Source of the DNA: Westiellopsis prolifica IICB1
Lineage (GTDB): Bacteria > Cyanobacteriota > Cyanobacteriia > Cyanobacteriales > Nostocaceae
NCBI RefSeq assembly: GCF_004323185.1
Contig: NZ_NAPS01000001.1
Coordinates: 3,439,271 to 3,476,031, forward strand
Reading direction: 5' to 3'
DNA: 36,761 bases
Shown here piece by piece: positions 1 to 8,007 of this stretch (its first letter is position 1; each line of letters begins with the position of its first letter). Both the position numbers and the translations under genes were made by a program. Below the pieces are notes generated by a model. The model worked only from the letters and a program-made list of their open reading frames with translations, ran no database searches and was not told where the DNA came from.

Positions 1-73
1 ACAAACGGGAACCCATTTATTACAAACGGGAACCCATTCATTACAAACGGGAACCCATTTATTACAAACGGGA
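1..73. repeat. 21-bp tandem repeat array, at least 3.5 units
   Basis: Units begin at 1, 22 and 43, and a half unit lies at 64-73. The unit reads ACAAACGGGAACCCATT then TATT or CATT. The window opens exactly on a unit, so the array may continue upstream. There are no spacers, so it is not CRISPR. A HIP1 octamer follows at once (75-82). Function unknown. Confidence 0.85.
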
Positions 74-434
74 AAGCGATCGCGATAAACTTTGTCTAGT
101 GGTATGCGAGCAACACACCCCACAAGCTAGCAAATACTAGTTTTGATCCCGATTTTAACTTGAGCTTAATTCTTAAAGTAGAGTTAAGCAGTAATTAAAA
201 ATGCATATACTGCAATTACCAAGCAAGAAATTTTCAGCCCCTAGTCTTATATGTACTAGGAGCTTTTTTTAATTAGATTATCTATTTCAAATCAGGTGTA
301 TATCTAAAAGAATGGTAGTAATTGAAGTACTACTTTCGGCTAATTAATAGTTAATTCTGTTGGTAGATTGGATATCAATGTTGAGACTGTTAATCTGTAT
401 TTGTTAGTAGAAAACGTTTACCAAATACAGAACA
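74..434. other. Intergenic region, no gene seen
   Basis: I see no convincing reading frame between the tandem repeat and the small membrane-protein gene. The only structured element is the terminator-like hairpin at 236-270. The stretch is either the 3' region of a gene lying left of the window or holds a short unannotated RNA ending at that hairpin. Confidence 0.4.
236..270 (+). terminator. Rho-independent terminator-like hairpin
   Basis: A stem of about 10 bp (AGCCCCTAGT at 236-245 pairing with ACTAGGAGCT at 255-264, one mismatch) has a 9-nt loop and runs directly into a T tract at 264-270. It reads on the plus strand. No open frame precedes it inside the window. Confidence 0.7.
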
Positions 435-704
435 ATGAATATTCTTGCTTGGATTGTTTTAGGTTTAATTGCTGGTGCTATTGCCAAAGCTATCTACCCC
501 GGTCATCAAGGCGGCGGTATTTTAGGAACAATTATCTTAGGTATTATTGGTGCATTTGTTGGTGGTAGTCTAGGCGTGTTCTTCGCTACGGGACGCTTTG
601 CACTGGCGGCTGCTTCTCTGAGCATTCCTGGTATTTTAGTCGCAGTTCTGGGTGCAATTGTTGCTATTTTCTTGTGGAATGCATTAAATCGTCGTACTGT
701 GTAA
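435..704 (+). CDS. GlsB/YeaQ/YmgE family small membrane protein
   Basis: This 89-residue protein is almost entirely hydrophobic and glycine-rich. Three membrane segments are visible, at about residues 3-20, 28-50 and 58-83. The loop GHQGGG after the first segment and the second glycine-rich helix match the transglycosylase-associated (GlsB/YeaQ/YmgE) family, whose members are normally 80-90 residues, so it is full length. The family lies in the inner membrane and is often stress-associated, but its biochemical role is poorly known; the 'transglycosylase-associated' name is historical. No strong ribosome-binding site precedes the ATG. The frame starting at 368 is a shadow. Two hairpins follow the gene, so it appears to be transcribed alone. 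Confidence 0.85.
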   Translation: MNILAWIVLGLIAGAIAKAIYPGHQGGGILGTIILGIIGAFVGGSLGVFFATGRFALAAASLSIPGILVAVLGAIVAIFLWNALNRRTV

Positions 705-736
705 TTAATGAAATTACACTCAATTTATAATAAAAC

Positions 737-769
737 TCAGGGAATGCATTACATTATATTTTTCCCTGA
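737..769 (+). terminator. Hairpin after the GlsB-like gene
   Basis: TCAGGGAA at 737-744 pairs with TTCCCTGA at 762-769; a T-rich run lies in the loop. It sits 33 bp after the stop codon, but no clean T tract follows, so termination strength is uncertain. Confidence 0.4.
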
Positions 770-784
770 ATTTAAAGAAAAAAG

Positions 785-826
785 TAGCGTCTATCTAAAT
801 ATAGGTAGGCGCTATTATTGTTTTTT
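785..826 (+). terminator. Rho-independent terminator
   Basis: TAGCGTCTA (785-793) pairs with TAGGCGCTA (806-814), with further pairing inside (CTA with TAG), and is followed by TTATTGTTTTTT. This is the better of the two terminator candidates after the GlsB-like gene. Confidence 0.65.
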
Positions 827-917
827 AGGACTTACGCACGGGTAACAGAAAAACAAACCGCAGAGACGCAGAGTACACAGAGGAATGAGAGTTTGAGAGG
901 TTTTTTGCGTAAGTCCT
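827..917. repeat. 91-bp MITE-like repeat with perfect 12-bp terminal inverted repeats
   Basis: The ends are AGGACTTACGCA and TGCGTAAGTCCT, perfect inverted copies. The interior holds a stretch (about 856-883) that recurs with one extra base at about 23782-23811 between coxA and coxC, without the terminal repeats. No coding capacity. Confidence 0.7.
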
Positions 918-943
918 ATTTTTAATAAACTTTGTGCCGACTT

Positions 944-1095
944 ATATCAGGTTCGGATAATTAGTTATACTTACCACAGTCATTGCACCCCACCCCTTAA
1001 TCCCCTCCCCGCGTGCGGGGAGGGGAGGTTTTGGCTTTAGACAAAACCGGGGTGGGGTTCTTCGCGAATTATAAGTAATCAAGCGAACCTGATAT
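944..1095. repeat. 152-bp MITE-like repeat, ends ATATCAGGTTCG
   Basis: Left end ATATCAGGTTCG (944-955) and right end CGAACCTGATAT (1084-1095) are perfect inverted repeats. The interior contains a GC-rich hairpin built on CCTCCCCGCGTGCGGGGAGG and a second pairing of CCCCACCCC with GGGGTGGGG. It abuts the 3' end of the nuclease gene by 3 bp and may act as its transcript end. Confidence 0.7.
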
Positions 1096-1098
1096 TAT

Positions 1099-4000
1099 TT
1101 AATTGGCGCTGAAGACAGAATTTGTGATTGTGTTTGCTTGTACTCCAATTAGAGAAGCTAACAAATCACCAGTACTTGTCACACTGATTAGTGTGTTATT
1201 TGCATCTGCACCAATACCTTGGGTAATTGTGATGTCTGCAAAATTTAAGCCATTTAACTCGATTCGATCTTCTGTGAATCCGAAGTTTTCAATCTGATCA
1301 AATCCTTCGCCAGCAGCTAGCACAAAGGTATCACGACCACTACCACTAAATACTTTATCGAAGCCTGAACCTGAATCTATTTTATTATTACCAGCTTCAG
1401 CATAAATTACGTCATCACCATTACCAGTGGAAATTTGATCATTACCTTGACCAGCATAGATAATATCGTTACCTTCACCACTTTCTATTTGATCGTTGCC
1501 ATTTCCAGCATAAATCTTGTCATTCCCAGCTTCGCCATAAAGCTTATCGTTACCTTCACCACCGTAAATAGTATCATTTCCATCACCACCATAAATGGTA
1601 TCGTTGCCTTCATCACCTTCCAAAAGATCGTTACCACCTAAGCCTGTAAGAGTATCATTTTTTTCTAAACCCCGAATGCGATCGCTTGCGGCTGTTCCTA
1701 CGAGATTATCATTACCTGGTGTACCAACAATCTCGTTGTATACTTGAGATAGTTTAAAGCTAGCCATCACCGGATCATGGTCACTGACTTGATCAGCAAA
1801 CTCAGAGTTAATATGCACAACATCAAATTCAGAACCACTGACTAAATTGTTACTCACCAAAATGTGGTCAAGTACTTGGGAATTACCTTCAAATACGTAA
1901 GTATATTGTTCATTTACTGGTAAAGTATCAACTAAGTTAGTCAGGACACCACCCTTCAAGGTTGCAATGGGATTGGAAAACTGAAAGTCGTTGAGATCAC
2001 CCATGACCACAACATTAGCGTTGGGGTCTGCTGCTAAAACGCTGTCTACAAAATTATTGACAATTTGAGCTTGTTGTGTACGTTGTGCCTCAGAACTAAG
2101 TGTTGGTGGTTGGAAGCGTCCGAATAAGGGTTGGTCGCCACCCTTAGAATTAAAGTGATTGGCTACTACAAATACTGTATTACCATTAAAGACAAACTCA
2201 CCCACCAAAGGCTTACGGCTATTAGCAAAAGCATCACCATCTGAGAGGTTGGTGTCAACTAGGCGACCAGGACTAGCTGAAAGTTCGCCATTTACGACTG
2301 TTGTATCGGTCGTCGATGTCCCACCTGGACGGTCTACAAAATCTACACGGTTAGGATTATATAAGAAACCAACACGAATATTACCACCTGGTTCACCGCC
2401 ATCTTGGTCATCCACCGGATTAATTTGACGGTATTCGTAAGTTGGACCACCAGCAGCTGCGATCGCATTAATTAAAGTTTGGTAAGTTAGATTTGCATCA
2501 ACAACAGAGTCATTTGTAGCGCCGTTGTTGTCTTGCACCTCTTCTAAACTAATGATATCTGGTGACTTGAGATTGTTAACAATCGCATTTGCCAAGCTAG
2601 TAAACTTGTCACTACCATCACCAGGATCGAGGTTTTCAACGTTGAAGGTGGCAACAGTTAGTTTATCTTCACTGGCTGTAATTGTTGTTGTCTCCCGAGT
2701 CAAATTACCAGAAGTTACACTTGGCAAAGAAGTAGTATTTAAGAGCTTAAAGTTACCAAAGCTGTAATCGATTACACCTGTAACTGAACCATTAAAGCGA
2801 TCGCCTACATTTACTTTTGGTTCATTTGTAATGATGGCATCATCAATAATAATCCGTTCTGGGTTAAAATCTCCTGGCTGGATGACAATTCCGCCACGAT
2901 TTGTCCGGGTACTAGCGTTAACACCATTATCAGCAAGTACAGGGATTTCACCAAAATCATTAGTAGGGCCGACTGCTACTGCATTATTTACCTGCACTCG
3001 CATTCCTTCTACACTTTCGTAGAAGTCAATCCCATCTTGAGACGGATCAAAAGTGCCGCTAGTTTCCACATTACCAGTTGCATCGTCTTCAATCACCGTT
3101 GTGGGGATTGTTCGTCCACCGTTGCCGAGAATTGTCGCTGTCGGTAAAGTATTATCGTTTGATAATACGGTGATTGTGGGATTATTGCTAATTTGGGTAA
3201 TCGAAAGATTGTTAGTACCCCCAGAACCACCAGGACGAAACTCTGTTACTGTACCACTAACTAAAATCGAAGCGCCAACGGTGACTGTGGGTGCAGAAGA
3301 AGTAAAGACAAAAATCCCTTCGGAAGTCGCATCATTGCTGTCAGGATTGGGATCTTGTAAATAAAAGCCATTAGAAACGACAGCTGTAACAATACCAGGA
3401 ACATTGCTAACTGTTTGACCAACAAGGGGTGAAACGTGGCTAGCACCTTGGATATCATGAATACGGATATTCCCAGCCGTAACTTCATTATCTGTGACTG
3501 TGACGGTGGTTGCGCCGTTGGTAAAGCCCGATGCAGTAGCGTTAAGAGTAACAGTTTGTGAACCATCTGCGATCGCATCATCCACAGCAGCAATATTAAA
3601 TGTTGCGGAAGTTTGTCCCGCTGCAATTTCTACTGTTGTGGGAACAGTTGCCTCACTAGTATCATTACTAGTTAAAGTCACGCTCAAGGCGTTGTCTGTG
3701 CTTCCCGTACGAGTAACTGTACCAATCGCCGCATTGTTTCCTGCTGTTTCTGAAAAGCTAGTAGGAGAAACAGTTAAACTCAGCGACGGTGTCTGACCAT
3801 TTGTCGTGTAAAATCCTAAATTATCGAAAGTATCGGTAGCGTAACCATCCCACTCCACACTTGGATCAAAAACATCAAAGGGATTAGTATCACCATTGAT
3901 CAAACCACTTTTGCGACGCAGGGTATTATCTGCTGTACTAGTCAGTCCACTTCCCCACTCTGTACCTGGATCAAAGCCAATTTGACCAATAGAATCAATT

Positions 4001-4314
4001 ATTGCGCCATTGACACCACCTTGACGCAGGACGATCGCATCATCACCATTAAACCATCCTGCGCCATTGGTTTGATCTGCCTGACCAAGAATTACTGCAC
4101 TGGCGCTACTTTGAGCAAGCACGAAGACATCGTTATCTGCGACTGTACCAGTGAGATTAATTGTCAAACCGGCAGAAGTGCTACCGTTGAAATATACCTG
4201 GATAACATAGCCATCCAAACTCAAGTCAATGGCTGCACCAGTACCGTTATAAATTTCTAGTGCTTTATTGTTGCTGCTTCCCTCAATATATTCCGAGAAG
4301 AACAAATTAGCCAT
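1099..4314 (-). CDS. Secreted multidomain endonuclease (ExeM/NucH-like) with lamin-tail, Calx-beta and RTX repeats
   Basis: This is a 1071-residue extracellular DNase of the endonuclease/exonuclease/phosphatase (EEP) fold. Domains in order: lamin-tail domain (about 1-150), Calx-beta-like domain (175-275), an OB-like region typical of ExeM/NucH nucleases (280-450), EEP catalytic domain (550-855) and RTX calcium-binding nonapeptides of the type GGNGNDxIY (875-1000) with a C-terminal tail. Catalytic motifs are visible: NVENL, LEEVQ, ANHFNSKGGD, MGDLND and SDHDPV. The RTX tail and lack of an N-terminal signal peptide point to type I secretion; no transporter is nearby. I chose the ATG at 4314 because GGAGG lies 7 nt upstream; an in-frame start 27 nt earlier lacks this. 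Likely role: scavenging phosphate or nucleotides from external DNA, or biofilm DNA turnover (inference). Confidence 0.88.
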   Translation of the reverse strand: MANLFFSEYIEGSSNNKALEIYNGTGAAIDLSLDGYVIQVYFNGSTSAGLTINLTGTVADNDVFVLAQSSASAVILGQADQTNGAGWFNGDDAIVLRQGGVNGAIIDSIGQIGFDPGTEWGSGLTSTADNTLRRKSGLINGDTNPFDVFDPSVEWDGYATDTFDNLGFYTTNGQTPSLSLTVSPTSFSETAGNNAAIGTVTRTGSTDNALSVTLTSNDTSEATVPTTVEIAAGQTSATFNIAAVDDAIADGSQTVTLNATASGFTNGATTVTVTDNEVTAGNIRIHDIQGASHVSPLVGQTVSNVPGIVTAVVSNGFYLQDPNPDSNDATSEGIFVFTSSAPTVTVGASILVSGTVTEFRPGGSGGTNNLSITQISNNPTITVLSNDNTLPTATILGNGGRTIPTTVIEDDATGNVETSGTFDPSQDGIDFYESVEGMRVQVNNAVAVGPTNDFGEIPVLADNGVNASTRTNRGGIVIQPGDFNPERIIIDDAIITNEPKVNVGDRFNGSVTGVIDYSFGNFKLLNTTSLPSVTSGNLTRETTTITASEDKLTVATFNVENLDPGDGSDKFTSLANAIVNNLKSPDIISLEEVQDNNGATNDSVVDANLTYQTLINAIAAAGGPTYEYRQINPVDDQDGGEPGGNIRVGFLYNPNRVDFVDRPGGTSTTDTTVVNGELSASPGRLVDTNLSDGDAFANSRKPLVGEFVFNGNTVFVVANHFNSKGGDQPLFGRFQPPTLSSEAQRTQQAQIVNNFVDSVLAADPNANVVVMGDLNDFQFSNPIATLKGGVLTNLVDTLPVNEQYTYVFEGNSQVLDHILVSNNLVSGSEFDVVHINSEFADQVSDHDPVMASFKLSQVYNEIVGTPGNDNLVGTAASDRIRGLEKNDTLTGLGGNDLLEGDEGNDTIYGGDGNDTIYGGEGNDKLYGEAGNDKIYAGNGNDQIESGEGNDIIYAGQGNDQISTGNGDDVIYAEAGNNKIDSGSGFDKVFSGSGRDTFVLAAGEGFDQIENFGFTEDRIELNGLNFADITITQGIGADANNTLISVTSTGDLLASLIGVQANTITNSVFSAN

Positions 4315-4450
4315 TAATACCTCCAGGATCAAAGAAGTCAAATTGAGATTTTTCCTGACTTCATAAATGTCACTAGAAGTTTAAGAATGAATTATTTTTT
4401 GCTTAATTTTGCACTGAAAGCTCAATTTTCATCAAGTTTTCTTTCTGTCT

Positions 4451-4640
4451 TGGTGTCTTGGTGTCTTGGTGGTGAAGAAAATTTATTTAACCACTAATAC
4501 CAATTTAATATGAAGACGCATACAAAGACCCCACCCGCGCTAACGCACACCCTCCCCGCTTGCGGGGAGGGTTGGGGAGGGGTAAAATTCTATGCAGCTT
4601 CACGAAGAATTGGTATAAGGCACAAAGACACGAAGATACC
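4451..4640. repeat. Nested dispersed repeats upstream of the nuclease gene
   Basis: The outer repeat is GTGTCTTGGTGTCTTGGTGG...CCACTA interrupted and resumed as AGGCACAAAGACACGAAG. Inside it lies a 120-bp element at 4497-4616 with ends ATACCAATT and AATTGGTAT and a GC-rich internal hairpin (CCTCCCCGCTTGCGGGGAGG at about 4551-4570). The outer arms resemble the inverted repeat at 11797-11848. Confidence 0.6.
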
Positions 4641-4644
4641 TACT

Positions 4645-5034
4645 TCAATCGTCTTCGTATTCAACCCAACTATTGGGGGTTTCTGACACCGCTACTTTCA
4701 GTTGCACATCTGCTGGGAGTAGTTTTTTAGTTTTGTCATAGATATATTTAGCAATCATCTCAGCAGTTGTTTCGTACTCAGGAGGTAAAATTTCGTTGAG
4801 GATGCAGTGATCAAGTCCGCCTTTAGAAACATCTTGCTTTGCCCAGCGTAAAGTTCTAAAATCAGCTACCATCACTGGGTGTGGACAATATTGAGAAGAA
4901 TGTAACTTGGATGCGGTTGCTTCGATTCGCACCGTATAATTATGCCCATGCATCCGACCGCAGGGGCCATCGTAATCTTTAATGTAATGGGCGCTGTTAA
5001 ACGAGAATTCAGTTACTAGTTTCCATTTGGGCAT
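4645..5034 (-). CDS. queD: 6-carboxytetrahydropterin synthase / 6-pyruvoyltetrahydropterin synthase family (QueD-like)
   Basis: The 129-residue product has the family's zinc-binding histidines, in FNSAHYI near the N terminus and in MHGHNY. Catalytic-type residues follow: a cysteine in GPCGRMHGH, then DHCILNE and a late glutamate in VSETPNSWVEYE. QueD converts dihydroneopterin triphosphate to 6-carboxytetrahydropterin in queuosine synthesis; related PTPS enzymes serve biopterin synthesis, and sequence alone does not fully separate them. I prefer the ATG at 5034, preceded by GAGG at good spacing; a GTG at 5064 would add ten residues and lacks a visible ribosome-binding site. It reads alone; no other queuosine genes are in the window. 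Confidence 0.82.
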   Translation of the reverse strand: MPKWKLVTEFSFNSAHYIKDYDGPCGRMHGHNYTVRIEATASKLHSSQYCPHPVMVADFRTLRWAKQDVSKGGLDHCILNEILPPEYETTAEMIAKYIYDKTKKLLPADVQLKVAVSETPNSWVEYEDD

Positions 5035-5257
5035 TGAATATTGCCTCGCAGCCAGTTCCGACACAAAATATAGAAGTATATCTTTTTTGATCGTAACTGT
5101 GCTTTTAGGTTTGGTGAGTGCGGCTGCATATAGAATTTAGGGCTACGCCGCCGCAGTTAATTTGATGTGCTAAGATGCCTTGACTGATATCTTGCACCAA
5201 CCCCGTATCCCGCCTCAGAATTAATTCTCAGGCTAATAGCATAAGTCCGTTAAAACG

Positions 5258-5359
5258 CAATACGGTTCAGATAAGACCACAATCTCTTGTAGAGACGCGC
5301 CATGGCGCGTCTCTACAGGTCAAATTTTTGCACTAAAAATCCTTAACTGAACCGTATTG
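5258..5359. mobile_element. 102-bp non-coding transposable element (MITE), copy 1
   Basis: The element begins CAATACGGTTCAGATAAG and ends CTTAACTGAACCGTATTG: 18-bp inverted repeats with one mismatch. It is flanked on both sides by the same 10 bp, CGTTAAAACG (5248-5257 and 5360-5369), a target-site duplication. The centre (5289-5316) is a perfect 28-bp palindrome built on GAGACGCG-CCATGG-CGCGTCTC. It is identical, in inverted orientation, to 25648-25749. The rest of the gap between queD and ureF (5035-5540) shows no gene. Confidence 0.9.
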
Positions 5360-5486
5360 CGTTAAAACGGACTCAAACATCGTCCTAGTCAGATTTATCT
5401 GACTTTAGCTATTAGCCAATAAATTTATTTATTGGCGGGATGAAAAGCTGATACAAGATATGAGTTGATGAATGACCAACATTTTG

Positions 5487-5507
5487 CAAAATCTAAAATC
5501 CAAAATC
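5487..5507 (+). repeat. Heptamer repeats (CAAAATC/TAAAATC) upstream of ureF
   Basis: Three consecutive 7-mers, CAAAATC, TAAAATC and CAAAATC. They are in frame with a longer ureF reading frame starting at 5472, which suggests that the extra N-terminal residues are intergenic repeat rather than protein. Confidence 0.6.
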
Positions 5508-5540
5508 GATAGACCACTCCCACGTCAAAAACAGATGCAC

Positions 5541-6230
5541 ATGGACACCATTGCTCTTACTGATCTTAATTTGTTGTGTTTATTGCAACTGGCTAGTCCG
5601 AGTTTACCAGTAGGCGGATATAGTTATTCTGAAGGTTTAGAAACTTTAGTTGAAGATGGCGCGATCGCTCAGAGAGAAAATCTCAAGCATTGGATAGAAA
5701 TGGAATTACGTTATGGGGCGATTCGCATCGAAGCGGCTGTTATGCTCCGGGGTTATTACTCAGTACAGGCGAGAGATTTGCAGAGTTTATCTCGTTGGAA
5801 TCATTGGTTGTCAGCGGCGAGGGAAACTGAAGAATTACGTGCTTCGAGTTTGGGAATGGGGCGATCGCTCATGCGTTTGCTAGTCGAATTACAACCACAA
5901 ATTCAAGGGATAGCCGATGCTGTGGGTAACTGTTGTAATTATGCGATCGCTTTTAGTGTTGCTGCTGTCCATTGGCAAATAAATATACAAGCAGCCTTAC
6001 TAGGATATCTATATTCTTGGGCAAATAATTTAATCACCACCGGAGTCAAACTCGTTCCTCTTGGTCAAACTTCGGGGCAAAAATTATTACTAGAACTACA
6101 GCCTTTACTTAGTCACGCCACAACACAAATTCTCAATTTAGAAGATGATGAACTTAGTTGCTGTACTTGGGGATTATCTTTGGCGAGTATGAGACATGAA
6201 ACGCTGTACACAAGATTATTTAGGAGCTAA
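5541..6230 (+). CDS. ureF: Urease accessory protein UreF
   Basis: UreF works with UreD/UreH and UreG to insert nickel and carbonate into apo-urease in the cytoplasm. The conserved N-terminal block LQLASPSLPVGGYSYSEGLE is present, as is the helical central part with ARETEELRASSLGMGRSL and the C-terminal region with VKLVPLGQ and a final SMRHETLYTRLFRS. From ATG 5541 the length is 229 residues, normal for the family. Upstream in-frame starts (5472, 5535) add residues encoded by heptamer repeats and are less likely. Neither ureG nor other urease genes is adjacent; the next gene is a protein kinase, so the urease accessory genes are dispersed here. Confidence 0.9.
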   Translation: MDTIALTDLNLLCLLQLASPSLPVGGYSYSEGLETLVEDGAIAQRENLKHWIEMELRYGAIRIEAAVMLRGYYSVQARDLQSLSRWNHWLSAARETEELRASSLGMGRSLMRLLVELQPQIQGIADAVGNCCNYAIAFSVAAVHWQINIQAALLGYLYSWANNLITTGVKLVPLGQTSGQKLLLELQPLLSHATTQILNLEDDELSCCTWGLSLASMRHETLYTRLFRS

Positions 6231-6244
6231 TCAATTTTGGATTT

Positions 6245-6301
6245 GCCCAATACCCCATGCCCCATGCCCAATACCCAATGCCCAATGCCCAATGCCCAAC
6301 A
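6245..6301 (+). repeat. Short tandemly repeated heptamers (CCCAATG/CCCCATG)
   Basis: Tandem 7-mers of the type GCCCAAT or GCCCCAT fill the space between ureF and the kinase gene. This is the STRR type common between genes in heterocystous cyanobacteria. Confidence 0.8.
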
Positions 6302-6374
6302 CCAGTGTATTCACCATTTATTTTTTCAAAACTTGTTACATTAAGATTAAATCGCTTGACTGGAGTATTTATCC

Positions 6375-7718
6375 ATGCTTGAGGCGGGGCAAATATTGCG
6401 CGTTCGCGAAGCGACTCCACAAGAGTCTCGCTACCAACTCAAACAAAAATTGGGACAAAATGCAGGTCGTCAAACCTGGTTAGCTGAGGATCTCGCAACT
6501 CAACCAGCAGAATTAGTCATAGTCAAGTTTTTAGCGTTTGGTGATCAGGTACATTGGGATGATTTGAAACTATTTGAGCGGGAAGCAGATGTTCTCAAAC
6601 AATTAAATCATGCTCGCATTCCTAAGTATCGCGATTATTTTTCGATTGATGACCGTATTCTCTGGTTTGCTTTAGTTCAACAATATATTCCTGGTTCATC
6701 TCTCAAAGAATTACTCAATCAAAGACAAAAATTTACTGAAGAGCAAGTCCGAAAATTTGCCTCTGATGTTTTAGAAATTCTGATTTATTTACACTCATTA
6801 ATCCCCCCTGTTTTACATCGGGATATTAAACCAAGTAATTTAATTTTGGGTGAAGATCAACAAGTTTATTTGGTTGATTTTGGTGCAGTACAAGATCGAG
6901 CCACAGCTCAAGGAGCTACTTTTACAGTAGTGGGAACTTATGGATATGCACCCATCGAACAATTTGGTGGTCGAGCCGTTCCAGCTTCCGATCTTTATGC
7001 TTTGGGAGCAACATTAATTCATTTAGTAACAGGTACTTCTCCCGCCGATTTACCACAAAGAAATATGCGGATTCAATTTAGCGATCGCACTAATTTAAGT
7101 CCTCATTTTCTGCGTTGGCTAGAAACCCTCACCGAACCAGATGTTGAGCAAAGATTTCACACAGCGCCTCAAGCTTTAGAAGTTCTCAACAGTCGTCTAA
7201 CCACTTATTCTGCTGGTTTAGTTTCTCAACCTCATGGTAGCCGCATTCATCTTAAAAAAACAGTTAATTATCTAGCAATTAAAATACCAGCACGAGGAAT
7301 ACAATCTTCCGATAGTTTTTTATTATTTTTTGTGAGTTTATGGTATGGAATTCTGCTGTTGTTCACAGGAGGTATTTTCCATCCTTTTTTATTAATTCAT
7401 TGGCTGGTTGGTTTATTACCACTGAGTATGTTGATCTTTCCTGCTTTTGGAGAAGTATATATTCGTTTTGATCATAAATACTTTTTCATGGAGTGGGAAT
7501 TATTTGGTCAATGCTATCGCAGAAAGCGAGGAAATACTTCAGCTATTCACAATGTCAGTATCAACCGTGAATCAATTTCTGTGAATCATCGACCCTTAAT
7601 GGCAATTAGTATTGAAGCAGGAGTTCAAAAATACAAATTTGGTGCCTTTAGTCCAGAAGTAGCTGATGTAGAACAGCAATGGTTAGTTAAAGAAATCAAA
7701 GATTGGTTGGGACTTTGA
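6375..7718 (+). CDS. Serine/threonine protein kinase with C-terminal membrane anchor
   Basis: The product has 447 residues. An N-terminal Hanks-type kinase domain spans about 20-270, with a likely ATP-binding lysine K51 in VIVKF, the catalytic loop HRDIKPSN (D150) and DFG (D168); the glycine-rich loop is the degenerate GQNAGRQTW. The activation segment ends in GTYGYAPIEQ. Two hydrophobic segments (about 314-331 and 337-357) follow, then a basic C-terminal domain of about 85 residues that I cannot assign. It is probably membrane-attached with the kinase facing the cytoplasm. GGAG 9 nt before ATG 6375 supports the start. The substrate is unknown. It separates ureF from nifX and has its own spacing to both, so it is unlikely to belong to either pathway. 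Confidence 0.88.
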   Translation: MLEAGQILRVREATPQESRYQLKQKLGQNAGRQTWLAEDLATQPAELVIVKFLAFGDQVHWDDLKLFEREADVLKQLNHARIPKYRDYFSIDDRILWFALVQQYIPGSSLKELLNQRQKFTEEQVRKFASDVLEILIYLHSLIPPVLHRDIKPSNLILGEDQQVYLVDFGAVQDRATAQGATFTVVGTYGYAPIEQFGGRAVPASDLYALGATLIHLVTGTSPADLPQRNMRIQFSDRTNLSPHFLRWLETLTEPDVEQRFHTAPQALEVLNSRLTTYSAGLVSQPHGSRIHLKKTVNYLAIKIPARGIQSSDSFLLFFVSLWYGILLLFTGGIFHPFLLIHWLVGLLPLSMLIFPAFGEVYIRFDHKYFFMEWELFGQCYRRKRGNTSAIHNVSINRESISVNHRPLMAISIEAGVQKYKFGAFSPEVADVEQQWLVKEIKDWLGL

Positions 7719-8007
7719 GCTTATACCTACGTGAAAAATCAGACTGTCCTAGTCGGAAAGTTCATCTTTAGCAAAATTTACTTAAAGATAGCCGTAATTA
7801 TATGGTGATCTACTAGACTAGTTGCTAAAATTACTGTAAGTATAATTATCAGGTAGTCACTTAATAGTCTCCCTGTATTTACTGAGATATTTCTCTTTGC
7901 AGTATTTAGACGCAATTCATTACACACATCGTTTTCCCAATCCCCAATCCCCGATCCCCGTTACCCCTTATCCCCAATCCCCAACCATTAACTACTAACA
8001 AATAAAA
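7719..8007 (+). repeat. Intergenic region before nifX with a CCCCAAT heptamer array
   Basis: At 7933-7986, tandem heptamers of the type CCCCAAT, CCCCGAT and CCCCTTA end just before nifX. I found no clear NtcA-type site (GTA-N8-TAC) upstream, so the nifX promoter could not be placed. No gene is seen here. Confidence 0.55.

Noticed and set aside
1-73. CRISPR array
   Set aside because: Units are directly adjacent with no spacers, and no cas genes are present. The same applies to 25764-25903.
1435-1641. Plus-strand reading frames inside the nuclease gene
   Set aside because: They are antisense shadows of the RTX nonapeptide repeats and other low-complexity regions.
5244-5373. A 130-bp element with 27-bp terminal repeats
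   Set aside because: The outer symmetry comes from the target duplication CGTTAAAACG being almost palindromic; copy 2 shows that the true element is 102 bp.
5472-5540. Longer N terminus for UreF
   Set aside because: The extra residues are encoded by CAAAATC-type heptamers and precede the conserved UreF start.
7719-8007. NtcA-binding site before nifX
   Set aside because: I found GTA and TAC-like halves but none at the required spacing of eight bases.
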